Both the position numbers and the translations under genes were made by a program. Of a stretch of DNA of 64,000 nucleotides, positions 29,880-38,650 are shown one piece after another. The notes under the pieces were generated by a model, which saw nothing but the letters and a program-made list of their open reading frames with translations, was not told the DNA's origin and did no database searches. Position 1 is the stretch's first letter, and every line of letters starts with the position of its first letter. This stretch comes from Nocardia ignorata NBRC 108230 (GTDB lineage Bacteria > Actinomycetota > Actinomycetes > Mycobacteriales > Mycobacteriaceae): the NCBI RefSeq assembly GCF_001612905.1, contig NZ_BDBI01000039.1, forward strand, positions 28,767 through 92,766. The letters are read 5' to 3'.

Positions 29880-31880
29880 TTGAGTCCAAGCGACCAGGCG
29901 ACGCTCGACAAGCGTCTCGCCACCCTCGACCACGCCACCGGGGCCCTGCACGACACCGGCGAATTCGGCAAGCAGGTGAAGCTGCCGAGAGTGCTCGACG
30001 CGCTGCGCCGGGTACTGCTGGTGCCGGGCGGGTGTGCGGCGGTGCGCGAGCGAGCGCAGCGCCTCGAGGCGGCAGGCCTGTTCCTCGGCACCGATTGGGC
30101 GCAGCCGCAGATTCTCATTCCGGCGCTGAGCACCGGTTCGCTGCGCAGCGCCAATGCCGACACTGTTGTGGTGGAGGCGGTGAGCGATCTGCGGTTGCTC
30201 GCTGTGGCCAAGGGTGATTACGAGCATCCGCTGATCTCGGCCGCGGCGGCCGGCGAGCACCTGTCGCAGGTGCTCGCGGTGAATCTGTCGCTGCTGTTCT
30301 CGCCGCCCACGGAGGCCGAGCGGGAGCAGCAGGGGCGGATGGCGCAGGTATCGCGCGAGCTGCTGCACTACCTGGTCGCCGAGGTCGGGTACGAGAAGGT
30401 GCTCGAGAATCTCGTGGACGAGATCTGGCGCATTCTGCGACAGCGGCCCATCCAGGTGGACGCCGTGAAGCGGATGATCACCCAGATCGCCGTGGCCAGA
30501 GCCAATCCCGATGTCGATCTCGGCGCAAGTGGACTCGGCGCCGACCGGCTCATCAGCAGCCTCTACGGCACCACCGAGGGGTGCCGGGAGGATCCCGGCG
30601 TCGAGATCTACCGCGCCCGCCTCGAATCCATGGACGACAGCGCCCTGCAGTACGAGGCGACAGGTTTCGCGCGTTCCATGCACGACACCGGCCTGGTATC
30701 GCCGTATCACGCTGTGCTGCTGCGCTTTCTGCTCGGCAAAGGTGAATATCTGCTCGGCGAGGCGATGGGCTTGTCGAGCACCGGTCGCGACAGCCTGCTC
30801 TGCTACCACGAACTCGTCCGCACGCTGATCGAGCAAGCCGTGTTCGTCGAAACAGCGCAGTGTGTCTACGGTTTGGCGTTGCTGCTCGAACGCGGCATCC
30901 TCTATCAGCCGCCGGTGGCGCCCGCGCTGTGGCGGCAACTGTCGCTGCGCTTGTCACCGCATTCACAGCAGCGGTTGACGCAGGTGTTCGGTGCCGTGCC
31001 CGACCCGCGCGCGCGGTTGCTCGCCGGGGTGCTGTCGGTGCTCGGTCAGCCGCTCGGCATCGGCCAGGGCGACAACCCCACCTGCCAGTCGGCGCGGGCC
31101 CTGTCGATGTGGGCCTACAACGATCCCGACTACCTGCTGCAATCGGTGGTGTGGGCCGCGCGCGACGACGAGATCGTCATGCACTTCGAAGGTCAGCCGC
31201 TGTCCTCACGCGAGCACGGTGACCAGGCGAACGCCCTGCTGCACCACGACCTCGACCCGGTATCACTACTGGTGGTGCCCCATCTGGACCGCATCTACGC
31301 CGAAATGGGCCGCCGGTGCGCCGGCCGTGAGGGCGACCCGCACCGCTGGATCAACCCCGAGTTCCACGGGTGGTGGTCGGGCCGGGGTTTCCGTATCAAT
31401 GTCGATGTCGCCACCGGCAACCTCGTCGACCTCGACGATTTCCAGCGCCACTTCTACGCGAGCTATCACCCCTTCTACAACGGCAATCAGCCCGTGATCC
31501 ACCCGCAGCCCGCCGGTATCGCGGTCACCGACAGCGCCGCCCGCTTCGTGGGCTGGCACGCGATCACCATCCTGCGCGTGAGCCTCGACCCGCAGGGCAA
31601 GATGCGCGTCTACTTCTACAACCCCAACAACGACAGCGGCCAGGACTGGGGCGACGGAGTAGTCGTCGGCACCGCGGGCCACGGCGAACGCTTCGGCGAA
31701 GCGTCACTGCCCTTCGAGCAGTTCGCCTCACGGCTCTATATCTTCCATTTCGACCCGCTCGAGCCCGGGGAATCGGCAGCCGTGGACCGCGCGGAATTGG
31801 ATCGGGTCACCGGCTACATCCGGCGCAGTTGGGGTGCGGACCGCCTACCACCGGAAGATGTTGTGGCCGAACAGGACTAA
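29880..31880 (+). CDS. Unrecognised 666-residue protein with papain-like catalytic pattern
   Basis: No family is recognised. Residues 1-330 are mainly helical (VLDALRRVLLVPGG, EVGYEKVLENLVDEIWRILR). The C-terminal half resembles a papain-fold enzyme: Gln396 and Cys402 in GQGDNPTCQSARALSMWA, with the six-residue Gln-Cys spacing of papain, His560 in FVGWHAITILRV, and Asn581 in VYFYNPNNDSG. The strands around His and Asn also fit a cysteine peptidase or acyltransferase core. The TTG at 29880 lacks a clear Shine-Dalgarno. It is paired with the ATP-grasp gene 12 bases upstream, suggesting one enzyme forms and the other cleaves or transfers an amide. This function is inference. Confidence 0.7.
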   Translation: MSPSDQATLDKRLATLDHATGALHDTGEFGKQVKLPRVLDALRRVLLVPGGCAAVRERAQRLEAAGLFLGTDWAQPQILIPALSTGSLRSANADTVVVEAVSDLRLLAVAKGDYEHPLISAAAAGEHLSQVLAVNLSLLFSPPTEAEREQQGRMAQVSRELLHYLVAEVGYEKVLENLVDEIWRILRQRPIQVDAVKRMITQIAVARANPDVDLGASGLGADRLISSLYGTTEGCREDPGVEIYRARLESMDDSALQYEATGFARSMHDTGLVSPYHAVLLRFLLGKGEYLLGEAMGLSSTGRDSLLCYHELVRTLIEQAVFVETAQCVYGLALLLERGILYQPPVAPALWRQLSLRLSPHSQQRLTQVFGAVPDPRARLLAGVLSVLGQPLGIGQGDNPTCQSARALSMWAYNDPDYLLQSVVWAARDDEIVMHFEGQPLSSREHGDQANALLHHDLDPVSLLVVPHLDRIYAEMGRRCAGREGDPHRWINPEFHGWWSGRGFRINVDVATGNLVDLDDFQRHFYASYHPFYNGNQPVIHPQPAGIAVTDSAARFVGWHAITILRVSLDPQGKMRVYFYNPNNDSGQDWGDGVVVGTAGHGERFGEASLPFEQFASRLYIFHFDPLEPGESAAVDRAELDRVTGYIRRSWGADRLPPEDVVAEQD

Positions 31881-32149
31881 CTGTGCGTCGCGAGGTAGAC
31901 CAGCGTGGCCACGCCGAGCGCGAGCGCGCCCAGAATGCCGCCGGCTATGGTGTCGGCGCGATTTGTCGCGATCCCGCGTTCGATCCGGTCCCACCCGACG
32001 AACGCCGCGCCGACCGCGATCACGGCGGCGGGCACCGCGAGAAACTCACTCGCGAACGGGATCACGGAGAATCCGCACGCGAGGATGCCGAGGACCAACG
32101 AGAGCAGTCCCGCACCGTTGCGTGGCGGCGGCACGTGGGGTCCTGGCAT
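31877..32149 (-). CDS. Small two-TM membrane protein (DUF4190-like)
   Basis: A 90-residue protein: a short Pro-rich start (MPGPHVPPPRNGAG), then GLLSLVLGILACGFSVIPF and a second hydrophobic stretch, then GGILGALALGVATLVYLA. The pattern is that of DUF4190-type actinobacterial membrane proteins of unknown function. The internal ATG at 32149 was chosen; the longer frame to 32275 would cross a run of nine G residues (32164-32172) and has noncoding composition. It overlaps the convergent gene end by 4 bases. Confidence 0.7.
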   Translation of the reverse strand: MPGPHVPPPRNGAGLLSLVLGILACGFSVIPFASEFLAVPAAVIAVGAAFVGWDRIERGIATNRADTIAGGILGALALGVATLVYLATHS

Positions 32150-32345
32150 TCCCCGAGCGTAGCGGGGGGGGGTGTCGGCGGGCGCTGCGTTGTCGGCGGT
32201 GACGGCGTGCGTGAGCGCACGCTCCTCGTCGGCACCGGCCCGTCGCTGACCGATTGCTGGTAACCACCTCGGCATCTGTTCTATTTCATTTTCGTCCGGA
32301 AGTTACTCGGCGTTATATCGTGCAATTCCCTGTTCGAATGCGCTG

Positions 32346-32762
32346 ATGCTCAGGACGAAATGGGGTTTCGCAATGGTGGTCGGGGCAGGGAAGGGTTCGC
32401 TGAGAGGAAGCCATCGCGCGGTTCGGGTGCGTGCGCGGCGGCCGTTGCGGGTGACGGAACTGGTCACCGGGGCGATGGTGTTGCTCGCCGCGGGTGGCGG
32501 AATGGCGGGGCCGGTCATCGCGGCCGTACTGGTGTATCGGGCGGGTGGGCCGCAGGTCGGCACCGCCGTCACGGCCTCACTGGTGGTGGCGATCGCGGCG
32601 GTGGCGGTGTGCCTGGTCACCGGGCTCTGGCTGCTGGCCACGGCGTGGCGCCGTCGCACACCGTGCCCGGCCCCCGACACCACGACCGTGCGAACCCCGG
32701 TGACCCACGGCCTCCGTCCCCGGCTGGGGATGAGCGGCGTCGCCGTGCGAGGTGCGCCATGA
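32346..32762 (+). CDS. Hypothetical two-TM membrane protein (138 aa)
   Basis: A 138-residue protein with a basic N-terminus (HRAVRVRARRPLRVTEL) and two hydrophobic helices: LVTGAMVLLAAGGGMAGPVI and VTASLVVAIAAVAVCLVTGL. The tail is Pro/Thr/Arg-rich. No known family is recognised. Its stop overlaps the ATG of the next gene (ATGA), so the two are translationally coupled and probably work together. Confidence 0.6.
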   Translation: MLRTKWGFAMVVGAGKGSLRGSHRAVRVRARRPLRVTELVTGAMVLLAAGGGMAGPVIAAVLVYRAGGPQVGTAVTASLVVAIAAVAVCLVTGLWLLATAWRRRTPCPAPDTTTVRTPVTHGLRPRLGMSGVAVRGAP

Positions 32763-33226
32763 CGGCGGCAGAGCGAGTCGGCTTCGTCGAATGCCACCGG
32801 TGCCGGTTGTTCGTCGAGGTTCTCGACCGGGACCGGTGCGGGACGCGGCTCGCCCAGCTTCTCGCACGCGCCAGGCAGCACTGGACCAGCCACAGCGATC
32901 GCGCCGTGTTCGGTCCACGAAACCACTGGGACGGCATCACCCTCGACGATGCCGTCCGGTGCCCGGGCGACCTGGTCGAGGCGGCCGCGGCCGGTTGCGG
33001 TTGCGGTGACCAGGCCGAGGACCTGGCCACCGTCCTCATGCTGCTGTCGGGCTGCCCCGTCGTGGTCGAGCCGGTCGCGGGACAGCCGTGTTTTCTGCTG
33101 TCCCTGTACGGACTGGCCGACGACGATCTCGGTCTCGCCGAAACCCTCGTCCAGGTCTTCGAACTCGACCATTCCCTGCGCGTCGTCGACCGGACCAGCT
33201 GGACCGTTCCGGTCGCCGCCCGCTGA
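32759..33226 (+). CDS. Hypothetical protein with Cys-rich centre (155 aa)
   Basis: A 155-residue soluble protein starting MTAAERVGFVECHRCRLFVE. It contains a CxxC pair (ECHRC) and a GCGCGD cluster mid-protein, with WDGITLDDAVRCPGD between them, so a metal or redox site is possible. No domain is recognised. It overlaps the preceding membrane protein gene by 4 bases and ends 4 bases before the convergent RidA gene. Confidence 0.6.
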   Translation: MTAAERVGFVECHRCRLFVEVLDRDRCGTRLAQLLARARQHWTSHSDRAVFGPRNHWDGITLDDAVRCPGDLVEAAAAGCGCGDQAEDLATVLMLLSGCPVVVEPVAGQPCFLLSLYGLADDDLGLAETLVQVFELDHSLRVVDRTSWTVPVAAR

Positions 33227-33229
33227 CCC

Positions 33230-33625
33230 TCAGCCGCGCACCGCGAGTGCGTCCACTTCGAACAACATTCCCGGCAGGGCGAGCGCGGCGACGCCGAGCA
33301 GCGTCTGGGCGGGCGGTCGCTCGCCCCAGATCTGCGCGATCTTCTCGCCGAGCACGGTCAGCTTGTCGAGGTCGTGCTCGACGATGAACGTGCGCAACTG
33401 AGCGACGTCGCCGTAGTCGAGACCCGCTGAGCGCAGCGCGGTTCCGAGGTTGGCGAAGGCCCGCTCGACCTGTCCGGCGAAGTCGTCGGTGGTGGTGTGT
33501 CCCTGTGCGTCCGAGTCGTACTGACCCGCGATCAGCACGAGCTCACCGCTCACCTTCGCGACATGGCTGTAGCCGAATCCGGTGGGATCGTGCAGGTCGG
33601 CGGGGTTGCTGATATCCAAAGGCAT
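33230..33625 (-). CDS. RidA family protein
   Basis: A 131-residue Rid/YjgF/YER057c family member. Signature parts are GELVLIAGQYDSDAQG, DFAGQVERAFANLGTALRSAG, and the C-terminal strand PPAQTLLGVAALALPGMLFE. The Arg of RidA that binds the imine carboxylate (usually in RxxxxV) is not present in the usual place, so this may be a Rid subfamily with another activity rather than a 2-iminobutanoate deaminase. The ATG at 33625 was used; the longer frame to 33949 is noncoding in character. Confidence 0.85.
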   Translation of the reverse strand: MPLDISNPADLHDPTGFGYSHVAKVSGELVLIAGQYDSDAQGHTTTDDFAGQVERAFANLGTALRSAGLDYGDVAQLRTFIVEHDLDKLTVLGEKIAQIWGERPPAQTLLGVAALALPGMLFEVDALAVRG

Positions 33626-33715
33626 GGCGTCTCTCCTGTGTGCGCGAATGGTCGGCACAGGGGAGACGACGCACCGCCGGAGAGTGTGACAACCGCTGGC
33701 GTGCGTCCGAGGGGC

Positions 33716-33878
33716 GCCACGGCCACCGCCGTGCGTGGCCTGTTCGGCAACCCGGTCGCCGGCCTGCGACTCCTGGGCTGCCGACCATGCGGAACTGCTG
33801 GCGGTGGCGTGGCCGGTGGCGTTGGTCGCGGTGTTCTTCCCGCTCGCGGTGCGGCGGTTCCGCGACCTGAGCCGCTGA
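33716..33878 (+). pseudogene. Remnant of an ABC-2 type transporter permease (C-terminus only)
   Basis: Translating this stretch gives ATAVRGLFGNPVAG in one frame and, one frame over, SWAADHAELLAVAWPVALV then FFPLAVRRFRDLSR and a stop. This is the usual C-terminal end of DrrB-like ABC-2 permeases, but the frame shifts between the two pieces and there is no N-terminal 200 residues or ATPase partner nearby. It is a decayed fragment wedged between ridA and glmS. Confidence 0.7.
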
Positions 33879-33879
33879 C

Positions 33880-35712
33880 CTATTCGACGGTGACGCTCTT
33901 GGCCAGGTTGCGTGGCTTGTCCACGTCGCGGCCGAGGGCGAGGGCGCAATGATAGGCCAGCAGTTGCAGCGGGATGGTGAGCAACATCGGGTCGAGTTCC
34001 GGGGCGACCTTCGGCACCCGGATCACGTCGTCGGCGATGCTCGCGGGCAGGTCCGCGTTGGTGACGGCGATGACCGGGCCACCGCGGGCCTTGATCTGCT
34101 CGATGGTGTTGATGTTCTTGGCCAGCAGTTCGTCGTCGGGGACGATCACCACGCTCGGCATCTCCGGGTCGATCAGGGCGAGCGGGCCGTGTTTGAGTTC
34201 GGAGGCCTGATATGCCTCGGCGTGCACATAGCTGACTTCCTTCAGCTTCTGTGCGCCCTCGCGGGCCACCGGCCAGGCACGCACCCGGCCGATGAAGAAC
34301 ATGCTGCGCGCCTTCGCGTAGCGCTGGGCGATCTCGGCGATGGCCGCTTCGTCACCGATCAGCTGGTCGATGGCGTCGGGCACGGCGCGAAGACCGTCGA
34401 CGATGCGCTGCCCGTCGGCGGCCGAGAGGTCACGCACCCGTCCGAGCAGCAGAGCGAGCATCGTGAACGACACCGTCATGTTCGTCAGCGCCTTGGTCGA
34501 GGCGACCGAGATCTCGGGGCCCGCGTGCAGGAACACACCGGCACCGCACTGGCGGGCGATCGCGCTGCCAACCGCGTTCACCGCACCGATCACCCGGCCA
34601 CCCTTGCGCTGCAATTCCTGCACCGCGGCCAGGGTGTCCAGGGTTTCCCCGGATTGGCTGATCGCCACGTACAGCGCGTCGGGGTCGACGACCGGATTGC
34701 GGTAGCGGAACTCCGAGGCCGGTTCCGCCGTGGCGGGGATGCGGGCGAGCTCCTCCACCAGTTGCGCACCGAGCTGACCTGCGTAATAGGCCGACCCGCA
34801 GCCGAGGAACACCACCTTGCTGATGCCGCGCAATTCGCGGGCGTCCATGTTCAGGCCGCCCAGACGCGCGGTGGCGAAGCGGTCGTCGAGGCGTCCGCGC
34901 AGGGCCCGGCGCACGGCCTCGCTCTGCTCGGCGATCTCCTTGCGCATGAAGTCGGGATAGCCGCCGAGCGCGTAGTCCTCGGCGGCCATGTCGATGGTGG
35001 TCTCCACCTTGTCGGTCTGCTCGGGTTCGGCGCCGAGGGTGCTGGTGCGGAATCCGTCGGCGCGCAGGGTGGCGATCTCGCCGTCGTCGAGGAACACCAC
35101 CCGCTGGGTGTGGTGCACCAGGGCGGCGACATCGGAGGCGATGAACATCTCGCCGTCGCCGACACCGAGCACGATCGGGCTGCCGTTGCGGGCCACGACC
35201 AGCTCGTCGGGCCGGCGCGCGTCGAGGACCAGCAGCCCGTAGGTGCCCTGCACGCGGTGCAGCGCGGCGCGCACGGCGGCCTCGAGCGAGTCGGTGGCGT
35301 CGAGCTCGGCCGCGATCAGGTGCGCGATGGCCTCGGTGTCGGTATCGGAGACCAGCTCCACACCGAGCGCGGTGAGCTCGGATCGCAGCTGTTCGGCGTT
35401 CTCGACGATGCCGTTGTGTACCACCGCGATTCGGCCGCTGGTGTCGGTGTGCGGGTGGGCGTTGGCGTCACTCGGCTCGCCGTGGGTGGCCCATCGGGTG
35501 TGTGCGATGCCGACATTGCCGGGCAACGTGGCGGTATCGCCCTTGTCCCGCAGATCCTGCACCCGGCCCTGTGTCTTGCGAACCCGCAATTTGCCCCGGT
35601 ACGGCAGCGCAAGACCCGCCGAGTCGTAGCCACGGTACTCGAGCCGGTGCAAACCTTCCAGCAGCACCGGAACCGCTTGCCGATGCCCGACGTACCCGAC
35701 GATTCCACACAT
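33880..35712 (-). CDS. glmS: Glutamine--fructose-6-phosphate aminotransferase (isomerising)
   Basis: A 610-residue enzyme making glucosamine-6-phosphate for peptidoglycan and other amino sugars. The N-terminal glutaminase starts MCGIVGYVGHRQAV with the nucleophile Cys directly after Met, and continues EYRGYDSAGLAL and AHTRWATHGEPSDANAHPH. Two SIS isomerase domains follow, and the end LAKSVTVE is conserved. The start is fixed by the catalytic Cys2; the longer upstream frame to 35958 is not real. Confidence 0.97.
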   Translation of the reverse strand: MCGIVGYVGHRQAVPVLLEGLHRLEYRGYDSAGLALPYRGKLRVRKTQGRVQDLRDKGDTATLPGNVGIAHTRWATHGEPSDANAHPHTDTSGRIAVVHNGIVENAEQLRSELTALGVELVSDTDTEAIAHLIAAELDATDSLEAAVRAALHRVQGTYGLLVLDARRPDELVVARNGSPIVLGVGDGEMFIASDVAALVHHTQRVVFLDDGEIATLRADGFRTSTLGAEPEQTDKVETTIDMAAEDYALGGYPDFMRKEIAEQSEAVRRALRGRLDDRFATARLGGLNMDARELRGISKVVFLGCGSAYYAGQLGAQLVEELARIPATAEPASEFRYRNPVVDPDALYVAISQSGETLDTLAAVQELQRKGGRVIGAVNAVGSAIARQCGAGVFLHAGPEISVASTKALTNMTVSFTMLALLLGRVRDLSAADGQRIVDGLRAVPDAIDQLIGDEAAIAEIAQRYAKARSMFFIGRVRAWPVAREGAQKLKEVSYVHAEAYQASELKHGPLALIDPEMPSVVIVPDDELLAKNINTIEQIKARGGPVIAVTNADLPASIADDVIRVPKVAPELDPMLLTIPLQLLAYHCALALGRDVDKPRNLAKSVTVE

Positions 35713-35722
35713 GCCGGCTCCT

Positions 35723-36064
35723 TTACCCGTAGACGATGCGCCGCAACTGCCGTTCGGTGAACCGGGGAGCCGCCACCGGCCGCTGCGCGAGTTCGCCCGT
35801 GAGCAACCGCCAGATCTCGGCATTGCGCACCTGCCGGGCCTGCAACTCCCCGTGCCTGCGGCGCACGAACTCCTCGGCCGTCTCGTCGAAATATCCGACG
35901 ACATCGGCGACCACCCGAGCCGCGACCCGCTCCGGAAGCCCCGTGGACATGGCCACATGCCGCACCAGCTCCGCCGAGGATCCGTCGTTCACCGCCGCAA
36001 TCTTGCCCGCCGCGATCGTTTCCGCCAAGTTCCCTGCCCGATTTCGGGCAGAATCGTTGCCCAT
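35723..36064 (-). CDS. Hypothetical protein (113 aa)
   Basis: A 113-residue predicted helical protein (MGNDSARNRAGNLAETIAAG, then STGLPERVAARVVADVVGYF and QVRNAEIWRLLTGELAQRP), highly charged, with no membrane segment. No family is recognised. It lies 10 bases upstream of glmS on the same strand and may be cotranscribed. An in-frame extension to 36121 is possible but overlaps the divergent small gene. Confidence 0.6.
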   Translation of the reverse strand: MGNDSARNRAGNLAETIAAGKIAAVNDGSSAELVRHVAMSTGLPERVAARVVADVVGYFDETAEEFVRRRHGELQARQVRNAEIWRLLTGELAQRPVAAPRFTERQLRRIVYG

Positions 36065-36098
36065 GGCACCGCGCGGGTATTCGGCGGACACTGGAGCC

Positions 36099-36278
36099 AT
36101 GGTCGACAGGGAACAACGCACCCCCTTCTACGGGGTGGTGCTGATTCTCGCAGCGCTGGGAGCAACCATGGCGGTGACGTTCTACGGCCCGACCTGGCTG
36201 CGCGTCGTCGTGTACCTCTTCATGGTCGTAGCCATCATGGTCGGCGGCGTCATGACCTTCCGCGACTACTCCCGCTGA
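36099..36278 (+). CDS. Small two-TM membrane protein (59 aa)
   Basis: A 59-residue protein, MVDREQRTPFYGVVLILAAL and then a second helix WLRVVVYLFMVVAIMVGGVM ending FRDYSR. The short charged ends and two hydrophobic helices suggest a small inner-membrane protein. GGAG lies just upstream. Divergent from the glmS-linked hypothetical gene. Function unknown. Confidence 0.65.
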   Translation: MVDREQRTPFYGVVLILAALGATMAVTFYGPTWLRVVVYLFMVVAIMVGGVMTFRDYSR

Positions 36279-36352
36279 GCTGCGATCTCACTCGCGCCCC
36301 TGGCCCCCGCCAGCGGGCGAGCGATTTGCGAGTGCTTTCGGGCGCCGCCATC

Positions 36353-36973
36353 GTGGCTGAGCCGTGGCACCATGCGTGGGTGGGCGACTATTTCGAGCGG
36401 ATCATCGATGTCGAGGTGGGTGCGGCCGAAGCGGACGCGCTCGGTGCGCGGGTGGTGGACTGGATGGTGGCGCGTGGCTTGCTGACGCGACAGATGTCCA
36501 GCGAGTCGATGTACAGCTCGAAGGTCGAAGCGGGATTTGTCCCCGGGCCGCAGTGGGCGGGTATCGCGGACGACTGGGGCGCCGATTGGCTGCCCGGCCC
36601 GGTCGCCGTCATCGTCGGCCGCCACGCTCACCATGGCGGCCAGGGCGAGACCGAACCCGAGTACGCCACCTGCCCCCACTGCGCCACCCGCACCGTCATC
36701 ATCGATTACCCGAACCGATGGGAAGCCGACCCCGCTGTCTGGCAACCCTATTCGTCCGCGATCGAGGAATGGGTCACCATCGGCGCCGGCGACGTCACCT
36801 GCCGAACCTGTCGGACATCCGCACCGATCAACGCTTGGACCTGGTCCGACGACTTCGCACTAGGCGCGCTGGCTGTCGAATTCTGGCACTGGCCACCGTT
36901 GCACGACACCTTCGTCGCCGAACTCGCCGCCCAGCTCGGCCACCGGACCGTGCACCACACCGGCAAATTCTGA
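36353..36973 (+). CDS. Hypothetical protein with zinc-ribbon cysteines
   Basis: A roughly 206-residue soluble protein. Two CxxC pairs (YATCPHCATRT and VTCRTCRTS, about 45 residues apart) look like a zinc ribbon inserted in a Trp-rich domain (WAGIADDWGADWLPGPVA, EWVTIGAGD, FWHWPPLHDTF). I do not recognise the family. GTG 36353 was chosen; GTG 36380 is an alternative. It ends directly against the convergent carboxylesterase gene. Confidence 0.65.
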   Translation: MAEPWHHAWVGDYFERIIDVEVGAAEADALGARVVDWMVARGLLTRQMSSESMYSSKVEAGFVPGPQWAGIADDWGADWLPGPVAVIVGRHAHHGGQGETEPEYATCPHCATRTVIIDYPNRWEADPAVWQPYSSAIEEWVTIGAGDVTCRTCRTSAPINAWTWSDDFALGALAVEFWHWPPLHDTFVAELAAQLGHRTVHHTGKF

Positions 36974-38575
36974 CTAACCGATCCGGCTGATCCCCGACCA
37001 CAGGTCGCAATGATGCTGGGCTGCAAAAGAATCACCGGTGCTGATCCCGGCGCTGCTCATCTCGAGGGTGGCGCCGGGGGTGGTCGGCCAGTCGGCGAAG
37101 TCCGCTGTCACCGGATCGCCGGTGTGGGCGAACCGGGCCCAGCTCTGCTGAATGCGGCGGGAGAGCTGGTCGCCCGCCGGTGGCAACGGGATCGGGATGC
37201 CGAACAGATCGGTGAACACGTAGGGAAGTTCGGCCGCGTGAAAGGCGCCGGGCAGCAGCGGATTCTGGCCGAGCGGTGCTTCGTTGAAGCGGTATTGCCA
37301 GACCTCGGCGCCACCGGCACGTGCGGCCTCGGCAGTGAAAAGTGCTGGGCAAGCGAAGAATCCGTCGGTGAGCACCTTTTCCTTCGCCTTGACCGGTGAG
37401 GGGAAGTCGGCCGACGGGTACCGGTGCAGAACCTGGCCGGCGTTGTCACCGAACAGTTCCTGCGCCCAGGTCAGGTAATCGGATTCATCGGGGATCGTGC
37501 CCTTCAGGTAGTCGAGCAGGGCGATGAAAGCGGCGCCCTCGTCGGCATTGCTGCCGACCACCAGCGGTATGTCGCGCGCGGCTCCGGCGGCGAGCGCCTC
37601 TTCGGGAGTGGAGGTCAACACGACCCCGTCCTGTACGGGGCTCCAGGTGATCGCCATCGAATGCAGTTCGGCACTGGGCGAATCCAGCAGCTTCTCGACC
37701 GGAAGCGCGCGCAGGCAGTTCAGTCGCGTGTGCGGATCGTGGCACCCGAGGCTCGCCGCGTAGTCGGCCGACCGCTGGAAGGCGAGTTCCCTGTCCGGCG
37801 GTGACAGCGGGCTCCGCGCGCACGACCCACTCTGGACGATCGCCCGGTGGAAAAGGCCCTGTGCCAGCGGCGAAGCGAGCTGCGTGCACACACTCATCCC
37901 ACCGGCCGATTCGCCGAAGATGGTGACATTGCCGGGGTCGCCACCGAACGCGGCCGCATTCTCCTGAACCCAGCGCAGCGCCGCCTGCTGATCGAGCGTG
38001 CCGTACGTTCCGGTGATGCCGCCTGTGCTGTCGGCCAGTTCGGGCAGCGCGAGGAAACCGAACGGACCGACCCGGTAATTGGGGATGGCCACGATGACCT
38101 TGCCCTCACGCACCAGCCGGTCAGGGGAGTCGTACTGTGCGTTGGAGCCGAGTACGAAGGCGCCACCGTAAAGCCAGACCATCACCGGAAGATTCACGCC
38201 CGCGGGGTTCTCCGGCACATAGATATCGATGCTCAGGCAGTCCTCGCTGGATTCCTGCAGCGCCAATCCGAACGGCGCCGGAGACGCCTGCGGACACTGC
38301 GGTCCATGTGCGACCGCCGCACGCACATCTGTCCACGGAACGGCGGGTCGCGCAGGGGCGAAACGGTTTTCGCCCGTGGTCGCGGCAGCGAACGGAACAC
38401 CGAGGTATTCGACGATGCCGTTGGTGTGCCGACCGCTGATCGGCCCGCCCGAGACGGTGACCACCGTATCGTCGGGTGTCGCGGCGGCGGGCGAAACCAC
38501 CACCGCCGCACCGGCACTCGCGAAAACAACGGCCGCCGCCAGCAACTGACGGATGAAGTTCGGGCTCCGCAACAC
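36974..38575 (-). CDS. Secreted type-B carboxylesterase
   Basis: A 533-residue carboxylesterase of the para-nitrobenzyl esterase family. A signal peptide (to about VSPAAATPD, residue 35) indicates export. Motifs are EDCLSIDIYVP, the oxyanion WLYGGAFVLG, nucleophile Ser223 in FGESAGGMS, acid residue in VGSNADEGAAF and the His in GAFHAAELPYVF. It hydrolyses carboxylic esters outside the cytoplasm. A MarR gene lies 75 bases upstream on the same strand and probably controls it. Confidence 0.92.
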   Translation of the reverse strand: MLRSPNFIRQLLAAAVVFASAGAAVVVSPAAATPDDTVVTVSGGPISGRHTNGIVEYLGVPFAAATTGENRFAPARPAVPWTDVRAAVAHGPQCPQASPAPFGLALQESSEDCLSIDIYVPENPAGVNLPVMVWLYGGAFVLGSNAQYDSPDRLVREGKVIVAIPNYRVGPFGFLALPELADSTGGITGTYGTLDQQAALRWVQENAAAFGGDPGNVTIFGESAGGMSVCTQLASPLAQGLFHRAIVQSGSCARSPLSPPDRELAFQRSADYAASLGCHDPHTRLNCLRALPVEKLLDSPSAELHSMAITWSPVQDGVVLTSTPEEALAAGAARDIPLVVGSNADEGAAFIALLDYLKGTIPDESDYLTWAQELFGDNAGQVLHRYPSADFPSPVKAKEKVLTDGFFACPALFTAEAARAGGAEVWQYRFNEAPLGQNPLLPGAFHAAELPYVFTDLFGIPIPLPPAGDQLSRRIQQSWARFAHTGDPVTADFADWPTTPGATLEMSSAGISTGDSFAAQHHCDLWSGISRIG

Positions 38576-38650
38576 ACGCTCCCACAGTGAAATGCTTTTG
38601 AAACAAAACTACTGTAGGTGACCGGCCTCACATGCGGAAGAGTGCGCGAC

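Noticed and set aside
32164..32172. Run of nine G residues considered as a phase-variation tract
   Set aside because: It lies upstream of the likely start of the small membrane gene and in no supported coding frame; it could affect promoter spacing, but there is no evidence for this.
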